A DNA stretch of 20,756 nt from Planctomycetaceae bacterium (GTDB lineage Bacteria > Planctomycetota > Planctomycetia > Pirellulales > Thermoguttaceae): positions 1 to 20,756 of the forward strand of contig SUVI01000061.1 in NCBI GenBank assembly GCA_015062085.1. Direction: 5' to 3'. This document shows positions 6,856 to 13,125 of this stretch, piece by piece. How positions within the stretch are numbered: position 1 is the first letter of the stretch; each line of letters starts with the position of its first letter. Below the pieces are notes generated by a model that ran no database searches, had not been told where the DNA came from, and saw only the letters and a list, made by a program, of their open reading frames with translations. The position numbers and the translations under genes were made by a program.

Positions 6856-8334
6856 TCAGTCTCCCCAAGTGAAAGACTGGATCAGTTCCTCGTTCGTCTC
6901 ACCGAATTTTTCCACCAGATTCTCTTCCAGCGTGAAGACGACCGTGCACTGTCTGGGAGACTCTCCTTTTCGCGTCAGGAGATAATAGTACATTCGGAGG
7001 TCCATGTCCTCATACTTTGCGGCGACGTCAACGCGCGTGATCTCCGTGTTGTCGTCTCTCTGCATCGATTTGACGTCCAGGATGCTTTCGAACTGGTCTT
7101 TGAGCATCTCGCGGACCTTGGCAGTATACTCTTCCGGTTTGAGGTCCAGCGTGCTTCTTGTATCGCGAATGGAGGCGATGGAGCACTGCGCGACCAGCTC
7201 GCCGTTGGAAACGAGACGGAAATTACTCTGATATTTATTGTGATTCATCGGTTCCCATTCGGGCGTCAGGACGACGCGCCAGGCTTTTCCGGGGTCTTCG
7301 AAAAGCAGGAGTCCGTACTGCGCTTCATCAAATGCGATCTTTCCGACGGTTGCGTCGGTGAGATTTTTCGATTCCGTCAAGGGGGTGATCTTGTACTGGA
7401 CTTTCGCGGTGACGTCCATTCCCGGCGTGACGTAGCCGGCAGTCCTTTTTTCCTCGATGACGAGCCCAAACCAGACGATGCGTCCGCGTTTCAGGTCGAA
7501 ATAGGATTTTCCCTTCACTTCCAGCTTCGATGTATTTCCCTCATAGCTTCCTTCCAGCCAGCCGGACGTTTCGAGGATCGCGATGTTTTTCTGCACGTCC
7601 GTCAGGGTGGTCTGAATGTCCAAATTAAAAACGAGATCCATCTGGAGGAGCATTCCCATCGTGTCGGGAGACTGTTTCCAGCTTTCACCGATCTGCACGT
7701 TCGTCCGGTTCGGGAGAATGTAGTCGACCAGGAGCGTGTTTCCCTGAATGTTGACCGTGTCCAGTTCATTGCGCGTGAGGAATCCGTCCGGCCGGAAAAT
7801 GTGAATGTGCGAGTCCTTGATGTCGACGCCGAAAAGAGGCTGAGCAAGATCCAGTTCCTGCTTCATGGCTGTTTCTTCGATCTTGATGAGGGTATCGTTT
7901 TCGAGAAAATGCCATGCTCCGAGCGTCGATTTTGCACGTTCGCCGGGGAGGAGATTGCCTTCCTGAATGAAGATTTCCTCGTATTTTTGCCGGCTCGTGA
8001 CTTTCATGGGGATCTTCTGGATGACGGTTTTGGAGGCTGCGGCATCTGCATTGGGATCCGCGTTTGGATCTGCATTTTCGTTTTCATTTTCACCGTTAGG
8101 AGATTTGGGTGCGGAAACGTTTTGCTGCGTTTGGGGGTCCATCTCCAGAAGAAGATTTCCCGCGGCATCAAACGTCTTCTCGACCAGATCAACATTTCCC
8201 GGCGTTCTTTGCGAGATGAGCCGGTAGCCAGTCTTGGCCTCTTCCGCACGCAGAGCGTTTCCGGAGGTCACGATCAGGGACAGCGCAGCCGCTGCGGAAA
8301 TTACGAGTCGGTATATTTTCTGGGTACTTTTCAT
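6856..8334 (-). CDS. secreted protein of unknown function
   Basis: The 492-aa product starts with a clear signal peptide (MKSTQKIYRL, then a long Ala/Leu/Ile core, with likely cleavage after ALRA near residue 30), so it is exported. Residues about 80-100 are a low-complexity linker of NEN and ADPN repeats. The rest is a mixed alpha/beta sequence with few Cys and no lipobox, catalytic motif or membrane span that I recognise. The second half contains alternating beta-like stretches and ends EELIQSFTWGD. The start is supported by AAGGA in front of the ATG and by a promoter at 8452-8481. It is convergent with hydF and divergent from the DUF4912 gene. Function is unknown; a substrate-binding or lipid-carrier-like beta fold would be a guess. 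Confidence 0.85.
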   Translation of the reverse strand: MKSTQKIYRLVISAAAALSLIVTSGNALRAEEAKTGYRLISQRTPGNVDLVEKTFDAAGNLLLEMDPQTQQNVSAPKSPNGENENENADPNADPNADAAASKTVIQKIPMKVTSRQKYEEIFIQEGNLLPGERAKSTLGAWHFLENDTLIKIEETAMKQELDLAQPLFGVDIKDSHIHIFRPDGFLTRNELDTVNIQGNTLLVDYILPNRTNVQIGESWKQSPDTMGMLLQMDLVFNLDIQTTLTDVQKNIAILETSGWLEGSYEGNTSKLEVKGKSYFDLKRGRIVWFGLVIEEKRTAGYVTPGMDVTAKVQYKITPLTESKNLTDATVGKIAFDEAQYGLLLFEDPGKAWRVVLTPEWEPMNHNKYQSNFRLVSNGELVAQCSIASIRDTRSTLDLKPEEYTAKVREMLKDQFESILDVKSMQRDDNTEITRVDVAAKYEDMDLRMYYYLLTRKGESPRQCTVVFTLEENLVEKFGETNEELIQSFTWGD

Positions 8335-8353
8335 TTTTTTGTCCTTAAATAGT

Positions 8354-8393
8354 CCGGTAAATATTCCGGTGAATATTCCGGTGAATATTCCGG
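8354..8393. repeat. 12-bp tandem repeat in the 5' leader of the secreted-protein gene
   Basis: CCGG recurs at exactly 12-bp spacing (8354, 8366, 8378, 8390) with AATATT between, the unit being CCGGTGAATATT (A for G in the first copy). The array lies 20-60 nt upstream of the start codon on the minus strand, downstream of the predicted promoter, and so would be in the mRNA. Confidence 0.9.
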
Positions 8394-8451
8394 AAGCAGT
8401 ACAGGCTGGACTGCGGGAACGTTTTCAGCAGAACGAACCATTCTGTATTCT

Positions 8452-8481
8452 ATCATACCGAAAAGATGGAGTTTCTGTAAA
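8452..8481 (-). promoter_or_regulatory. putative promoter for the secreted-protein gene
   Basis: On the minus strand TTTACA (8476-8481) and TATGAT (8452-8457) are separated by 18 nt, each matching the sigma-70 consensus at 5 of 6 positions. Transcription would begin about 110 nt before the start codon. Confidence 0.6.
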
Positions 8482-8572
8482 GAGAGATTTTAAAAAAACG
8501 GGAAAAAAACAGTATTTCGTTCCTTTTAAAATGGGATTTCCAGAAAAAAGAGAGAATATTATTATTTTGCCA

Positions 8573-8600
8573 TTGAAAAAAAAAGAATTTTTGCTATAAT
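8573..8600 (+). promoter_or_regulatory. sigma-70-type promoter for the DUF4912 gene
   Basis: TTGAAA (8573-8578) and a perfect TATAAT (8595-8600) are separated by 16 nt of very AT-rich DNA. Confidence 0.75.
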
Positions 8601-8739
8601 GGTTACGTTTAAAAATCAAACTGCCGCCTCGGCCTCCGTTTGCGTCATTTGGTGCCGTTCGATGCATTTCAGTACTTTCAATTGGCGGGTCGAAACGGGA
8701 CAGCGGCGTTAAATTAGACTCAGAACAGGAGTTTTTATC

Positions 8740-9924
8740 GTGTATTGTGCTTCCGATCTACGGAAAATGACAGTCCTGCAGCTGGAGCCGATCGCTCGTG
8801 ACTGCGGGATCACGCGTACTCACAGTCTGCGCAAGGCCGAATTGGTCTCCCGGATCCTGAAATCTTTGGAAGAAAAGAATCTTTTGGCGCCGGAGAAATC
8901 GGAACTTCCGGAACTTCCGAGTCAGCAGAAGGATCAGGATCCGCCGTCTCCCGTACCGCTTTCGGACCAGGATGCGCAGTTGATGCGTGCGTTTACGGAG
9001 CGTGCGAGCAGTTCTTTGAAGAAAACGGAATCCTCGATCGCAAAAGTAGCGGCTGCGCAGAATCAGAGCATGCCGCAGCTCTATTCCACGCGATCCCGTC
9101 CGAATGAGCTGGCGTATCTTCCAGATGCGCAGAGTGATATTGCGGAGGATTCGTTCATTCTGGATATGATCGACCCGTACTGGCTTCACGTGACGTGGTG
9201 TCTTCGCCGAAAGACGCTGGAACGTGCGAAAGCAGGGCTTGGCCAGTATTGGTTTACTGCACGTCCGATGCTTCGGATCACTGTGTTGAATGACGGAGAC
9301 GGGAGCGGCGGGCGATTCCATCATCTGCGCGATATGTTCATTCATGGCCACGTCAACCACTGGTTCATCCCGGTTTCGAATCCGCCGGCGACGTATGTCG
9401 TGGAACTTGGTTTTTTCTGCACGGTGCAGAAGAAATTTTTCACGCTCGTTCGAAGCAATGTCGTTTCGACGCCTCAGGTCCGCAGTGCGCTGCGGTATGA
9501 AAAATCCGCGGAAGTGGCGTGGATGTCCGTCTGCGGTATCCAGCCGTCGAAAACTCCATCTTGGTCGCCGAACAATCATAATTTGTATAAAAAATGGTCG
9601 GAAAGAACGGCACGCACGCTGGCTTCGGACAGTTCGACGCTGAAAGTGGATGCTCCGGAGGTCACGCAGGAAGAATTTCCTCTGCGAGTCACGACGGAAA
9701 TGATCGTTTACGGCAGCACGACGCCGGATAATCAGGTGACGATCAACTCGGAGTGGGTCGCGGTCCAGCCGGATGGAACGTTCATGCTTCGGATCGATGT
9801 TCCGGAGCAGGGGAGACAGATGCTGGTGATCGATTCGCAGAATTCGAGCAAGTCACAGCAGATGACGCTGACGGTGGAACGTACGACGCAGATGCACACG
9901 GATCAGAAGCCGGACAAGCGTTGA
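8740..9924 (+). CDS. DUF4912 protein with N-terminal Rho_N-like and C-terminal Ig-like domains
   Basis: The 394-aa protein starts at a GTG codon with AGGAG 8 nt upstream (8727-8731). Residues 6-46 (DLRKMTVLQLEPIARDCGI, then a basic helix) resemble the Rho_N/SAP-type helical domain that often binds nucleic acid. A Gln/Pro/Ser-rich linker follows to about 140. Residues about 147-265 match my memory of DUF4912 (PYWLHVTWCLRRKTLERA near the start, then HWFIPVSNPPATYVVELGF). Residues about 315-385 resemble a bacterial Ig-like/glucodextranase-B fold (VYGSTTPDNQVTINSEW, then PDGTFMLRIDVPEQG). No signal peptide is seen, so it is probably cytoplasmic. The role of DUF4912 is unknown. The gene is transcribed alone from its own promoter and ends at a shared terminator. 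Confidence 0.88.
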   Translation: MYCASDLRKMTVLQLEPIARDCGITRTHSLRKAELVSRILKSLEEKNLLAPEKSELPELPSQQKDQDPPSPVPLSDQDAQLMRAFTERASSSLKKTESSIAKVAAAQNQSMPQLYSTRSRPNELAYLPDAQSDIAEDSFILDMIDPYWLHVTWCLRRKTLERAKAGLGQYWFTARPMLRITVLNDGDGSGGRFHHLRDMFIHGHVNHWFIPVSNPPATYVVELGFFCTVQKKFFTLVRSNVVSTPQVRSALRYEKSAEVAWMSVCGIQPSKTPSWSPNNHNLYKKWSERTARTLASDSSTLKVDAPEVTQEEFPLRVTTEMIVYGSTTPDNQVTINSEWVAVQPDGTFMLRIDVPEQGRQMLVIDSQNSSKSQQMTLTVERTTQMHTDQKPDKR

Positions 9925-9945
9925 GTGTCGGGCAAGCGTTGAGTT
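9910..9945. repeat. 18-bp imperfect duplication spanning the stop codon
   Basis: Copy 1 (9910-9927) and copy 2 (9928-9945) share CAAGCGTTGAGT and most flanking bases. Copy 1 contains the functional TGA of the DUF4912 gene; copy 2 repeats the same Lys-Arg-stop in the same frame, giving a back-up stop six codons later. Confidence 0.8.
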
Positions 9946-9973
9946 TTTGTATTTTTCTGAATGCAGAACAGAC

Positions 9974-10016
9974 AAAATGGACTTTGAGTATCCGTTACCC
10001 AAAGTCCATTTTTTTT
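9974..10016 (+). terminator. terminator between the convergent DUF4912 and barrel-protein genes
   Basis: AAAATGGACTTTG (9974-9986) and CAAAGTCCATTTT (10000-10012) form a perfect 13-bp stem with a 13-nt loop, followed by further T on the plus strand. The minus strand has only four T after the stem, so termination of the opposite gene is likely but weaker. Confidence 0.9.
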
Positions 10017-10039
10017 GAGGATCCGTGAGTTCTCAGGAA

Positions 10040-11626
10040 TTACCAGACCAGCGTACAGCCGAGGGTGAATTCCTGGAGAATGTTGTAGTTGTTGTTGTGG
10101 ATCGTCTCGCCGATGTCCATATTCTGGTTTGCCAGTGCGAGGTTTCCGAGGCAGGAAAGGTCGTATCCCACACGCCAGATCATGTGTTTTCCAGTCTTCA
10201 GTGTCGTGAAGATCCCCCACTTGGCTTCATAGGAAATGTCCGTTTCGGAGCATTTTGCCATGTAGTTCGCGGAACCGTCCATGGAATTCATCTGCGTTTC
10301 CATGAAGTTCAGGTAGGGAGTGAATCTCCAGTGCATACCCCAGCTCCAGACACAGTGTTTATCGACCATTTCTCCGCCGAACGCCAGACCGAGCAGGTTG
10401 TTGTCGGCTTCGATGACGGCACGTCCGTCCTGGGTTCCAATGTAATTGTTTTGGGAATCGTAGACATTGCTGGTTCCCGACCAGGCCAGTTCTTCATTGT
10501 AGGACGTGTAGTTCACACCGACCATGTGGGTGTAACGGATCCCGCCCTGGCATTCACGAGTCCACGTTCCGTTTGGATGACCGACGAGCGGATCCGGACG
10601 TCCGCGTTTCCGGAACTGAAACATGATCTCGCCGCTGTTCATGGTCGCAGAGTAATCCATGTGCAGCATACCGGGAATTGAAGTGTATTTTGTCGTGCTG
10701 GTCGTACCGTCTTCCGCTGTCGTCGATTCTTCCCAGCTGTAGGTAGTCAGACCGCCGACGCCGAAGTTCGAGTAGAACTTTTCCTGCGGGTAGTAGGTTT
10801 TCGAGTTCTCCCACTCGTACAGACCGTCAAATTTCAGCTCGGTCCAAATATCGAAGTTGAACGCGTTACGGCCAAGGTAACGGGTCAGGTAGAGCTCCAT
10901 ACCGGCACTGACCGGGAAACTCGTGTTCGAATCGATCACCGAGTAACCGCTGCTGGTATAGAAAGCCGGATCGCTCTTCTCGAATTTGGCGCGATGCTTT
11001 ATTTTCGCCGAGGCGCCGATCTGCCAAAGGTACGGATTTCCGTAACCTTCATTGCAGCGCTGACAGCAAGTACTGCTGGAAGTCGTCGTCTCCGTGATGT
11101 AGGAGTAGGTCTCCTGCTGATCGTACGGAGTAAGCGGCGGATCGCGGTGGATGCGTTCCGGGACCATGTCCGCACGGCTCTGCGGATAGGCCGGTTCGGG
11201 ATCCGGAGTGGATTCCGCCGACGGATTGAATGCTTCATTACGCGGGTAATCCGGAAGCGTACTGAACCCGGCGCCGTAGGTCGGCTGTTCCTGATAGGAA
11301 ACCGGTGTAGCATACACTTCTCCCGCATTTTGTCCCACGGCACCGCTGCTGTATGCAGAGAGTGGAGCATTGACTCCATCAGCCGTCGGCAAAGCTGTCT
11401 GGGTGGCTGCAGTACCTCCATAAGGTACTGCGTACGGAACAGACATCCCGTTTCCCTGCGGGGATGCTGCGGCAGACGGGGCGATTCCATTCCCACCCAT
11501 CTGCGAATTAGCCATGGCGGAGTCATACGGATTTTGCGCTTTTGCCAGGCCGCCGCTAAGGACAGCAACGAAGCTCAGCACAATGAAACTCCGGCTAATT
11601 AGTCCTAATTTACATTTGTTACTCAC
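10040..11626 (-). CDS. outer-membrane beta-barrel protein, BBP7-like
   Basis: The 528-aa product has a signal peptide (basic start, hydrophobic core, AKA then Gln31). A long Ser/Ala/Pro/Tyr/Gln-rich, low-complexity segment follows to about 185, with a CCxxC motif at 187-191. The C-terminal 330 residues alternate polar and aromatic residues in the way of transmembrane beta strands, with Asn/Gly/Asp-rich turns, and the chain ends FTLGCTLVW with a terminal aromatic residue, a hallmark of outer-membrane barrels. This fits the planctomycete BBP7 family; the family call is from memory. The start is GTG with a strong AGGAGG 5 nt upstream. A promoter lies about 90 nt upstream inside an inverted repeat. 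It probably acts as a porin or structural outer-membrane protein. The CCxxC motif in the linker is unusual and may be a disulfide or metal site. Confidence 0.85.
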   Translation of the reverse strand: MSNKCKLGLISRSFIVLSFVAVLSGGLAKAQNPYDSAMANSQMGGNGIAPSAAASPQGNGMSVPYAVPYGGTAATQTALPTADGVNAPLSAYSSGAVGQNAGEVYATPVSYQEQPTYGAGFSTLPDYPRNEAFNPSAESTPDPEPAYPQSRADMVPERIHRDPPLTPYDQQETYSYITETTTSSSTCCQRCNEGYGNPYLWQIGASAKIKHRAKFEKSDPAFYTSSGYSVIDSNTSFPVSAGMELYLTRYLGRNAFNFDIWTELKFDGLYEWENSKTYYPQEKFYSNFGVGGLTTYSWEESTTAEDGTTSTTKYTSIPGMLHMDYSATMNSGEIMFQFRKRGRPDPLVGHPNGTWTRECQGGIRYTHMVGVNYTSYNEELAWSGTSNVYDSQNNYIGTQDGRAVIEADNNLLGLAFGGEMVDKHCVWSWGMHWRFTPYLNFMETQMNSMDGSANYMAKCSETDISYEAKWGIFTTLKTGKHMIWRVGYDLSCLGNLALANQNMDIGETIHNNNYNILQEFTLGCTLVW

Positions 11627-11631
11627 GAGGT

Positions 11632-11637
11632 CCTCCT
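11632..11637 (-). promoter_or_regulatory. strong ribosome binding site for the GTG start of the barrel protein
   Basis: AGGAGG on the minus strand lies 5 nt before the GTG at 11626-11624, within the near-palindrome GAGGAGGACCTC. It decides the GTG start. Confidence 0.8.
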
Positions 11638-11706
11638 CATTCGAATATTAATTGCACACTTCCACAATATTATCTCCGGAAGTCTGCTTACCCATATAAT
11701 CGGCAA

Positions 11707-11739
11707 ATTTCCACTGGCAGTATAGTTATAAGTGGAAAT
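11707..11739. promoter_or_regulatory. inverted repeat overlapping the barrel-protein promoter (candidate operator)
   Basis: ATTTCCACT (11707-11715) and AGTGGAAAT (11731-11739) are exact reverse complements 15 nt apart. One arm falls in the -10/-35 spacer and the other near the expected transcription start, so a bound regulator would block the promoter. Confidence 0.55.
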
Positions 11740-11746
11740 ATTCCAA
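11719..11746 (-). promoter_or_regulatory. putative promoter for the barrel-protein gene
   Basis: On the minus strand TTGGAA (11741-11746) and TATACT (11719-11724) are 16 nt apart, matching the sigma-70 consensus at 4 of 6 and 5 of 6 positions. Confidence 0.55.
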
Positions 11747-12137
11747 CAAAACCAAAAATTACTGAAAAGATCAAAACCCTGCTAATGGTGTTATTTTGCC
11801 TGTTTTATATTTTTGTTAGAATGGGTAATTTTAATGAAAGGTCAGTCAATCGACGGGGAGTCGATATTGAAACCTCCTATTCTGTAAAATTTCTATTTTT
11901 TCCCGAAATTGCCATAAAAAAAGAGATTTTCGTCTGGTCGGAACTGGAAAAAGATGCTATGATTGGAAACGAGACATTTTCCAGCTTCATTTTGTTCGGC
12001 ATCCGCATTCGGGAAGAGCCGGACAGGGTGTTTTCGGCGGTTTTTTGCCAGGGACTTTCTAAAAAATGTTTTCCAGTGTGAAAACGAGAGTATTTTTAGC
12101 AGTTCCCGCTATTATAATATATATTGTCAAAACGCGT

Positions 12138-13058
12138 ATGAATAAAACGTTCCTTCATATTTTTATTGGTGTATTTTTCCTGCTGTCGGTCGGCACGATG
12201 TTTATGATATACCGATCCTGCGCACAGTATCAGCTGAAACAGGAGGTCGCAGTGTGGACCGAGCGGATCGCTGTACTTCATGAGTTGATGGGGGAACGTA
12301 AGGTACTTCAGGAACAGGCGGTTTTGGTGCCGGATCTGGAAGAGCTGGAATCGGAAACTCTTGCGCCATTGAACGAGATCCGTGAGAAGATCCAGAGGGT
12401 CGACGAGCAGATCGAGCAGGAACTTGCGGCGGTGGTAGAAGAAGTGGCGAAGTCGGGGTCTCTGACGGCTCAGCTTCGTGTATTGCCGCGCATTGCGGAA
12501 CTTTACTATGTGAAAGGGGATCAGACAGCAGCCCTTCGTCTTCTTTATGAAAGCGAACAGCTGATCCCCAAAGTAGAAGATCTTCAGGTCCGGGCGGGCA
12601 TTTATATTAGTTACGCAGAGAGTAATCTTGTGTGCCGGGACTACACTTCATACGAGGAATGCCGAAAGTATGCGGAAGAGCTCGTCGCGCAGGATCAGGA
12701 CTCAAAATGGCGTCAGGAAATGGAGACGGCACTTAAGAATTTGACGTTTCTGGCGAATGAATGGCATCAGGATCCGCCGCAGAGTTTGATATTCCTAGAG
12801 CAGGAAGAAAGCATTCCATCGGAAGAGCTTCCTCTGGACGTGACGGGACCGCATGCAGGTGCGCCGGCGATCCGTCTTCTTGAAGAGGAACTGGAGATGA
12901 GTGAAGAAGAACCATCCCTGCTGACGCTTGAGGAACTGGGAGAAGAGCAGAGATACTCTGAACTTTCGCCGACGGAAACGCCGACGGAAACGCCGACGGA
13001 AACGCCGACGGAAACGCCGACGGAAACGCCGGGATCCAGTGTCGGAGCGGAGCAGTGA
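12138..13058 (+). CDS. membrane-anchored helical protein with TPTE repeat tail, unknown function
   Basis: From the ATG at 12138 the product is 306 aa. It begins with a single hydrophobic segment (residues about 4-28, MNKTFLHIFIGVFFLL) that would act as an uncleaved anchor. Next comes an acidic, heptad-like helical stretch (about 40-110) and then a region that looks like one or two TPR-type helical pairs (LPRIAELYYVKGDQTAALRL; YISYAESN, then SYEECRKYAEEL). The tail is acidic and ends with five Pro-Thr-Glu-Thr repeats from a 12-bp array. An in-frame ATG at 12066 would add a second hydrophobic segment; I prefer 12138 because a TATAAT lies between the two, but neither start has a good ribosome site. 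It is 67 nt upstream of the acidic lipoprotein gene and probably co-transcribed. No family is recognised. Confidence 0.7.
   Translation: MNKTFLHIFIGVFFLLSVGTMFMIYRSCAQYQLKQEVAVWTERIAVLHELMGERKVLQEQAVLVPDLEELESETLAPLNEIREKIQRVDEQIEQELAAVVEEVAKSGSLTAQLRVLPRIAELYYVKGDQTAALRLLYESEQLIPKVEDLQVRAGIYISYAESNLVCRDYTSYEECRKYAEELVAQDQDSKWRQEMETALKNLTFLANEWHQDPPQSLIFLEQEESIPSEELPLDVTGPHAGAPAIRLLEEELEMSEEEPSLLTLEELGEEQRYSELSPTETPTETPTETPTETPTETPGSSVGAEQ
12967..13031 (+). repeat. 12-bp tandem repeat, five copies, encoding Thr-Pro-Thr-Glu
   Basis: CGCCGACGGAAA repeats five times without change (12967-13026) with a 5-bp partial copy after it. In the gene's frame it reads Thr-Pro-Thr-Glu; in the +1 frame it is open too and reads Arg-Arg-Lys-Arg. 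Copy-number change would be frame-neutral. Confidence 0.95.
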
Positions 13059-13125
13059 AGACCGTTTTATAGACGAACATCCATCAAACCTAATTTTTAT
13101 CCAAAAAAAGAGACGGAGTGAAACC

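Larger units (their letters stand above)
8335..8739. other. divergent intergenic region with two back-to-back promoters
   Basis: There is no gene here. It contains the leader of the minus-strand secreted-protein gene, including a 12-bp repeat array at 8354-8393, and a promoter for each direction (8452-8481 minus, 8573-8600 plus). The plus-strand promoter would give the DUF4912 gene a leader of about 130 nt (8607-8739), in which I see no clear structure. Confidence 0.7.
11627..12137. other. divergent intergenic region upstream of the barrel protein and the TPTE-repeat gene
   Basis: It holds the barrel-protein leader and promoter (11719-11746) and, on the right, about 370 bp of AT-rich DNA. 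A 98-codon open frame (11785-12081) has no ribosome site or recognisable product. A short hairpin, ATCGAC/GTCGAT, lies at 11849-11865. A TATAAT at 12113-12118 lacks a good -35 box. I see no RNA gene. Confidence 0.5.

Noticed and set aside
6793..8352. Long plus-strand open frame (519 codons) opposite the secreted-protein gene
   Set aside because: The minus strand has a signal peptide, promoter and Shine-Dalgarno site; the plus frame starts inside a terminator region and has no such support.
11785..12081. 98-codon open frame upstream of the TPTE-repeat gene
   Set aside because: No ribosome site, no domain, and a TTGCCT/TAGAAT pair upstream has only a 15-nt spacer.
12928..13125. Arg-rich N-terminal extension of the acidic lipoprotein
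   Set aside because: It overlaps the previous gene's repeat in another frame and would hide the lipoprotein signal; the ATG at 13126 has a ribosome site and a perfect lipobox. Kept only as a frameshift hypothesis.
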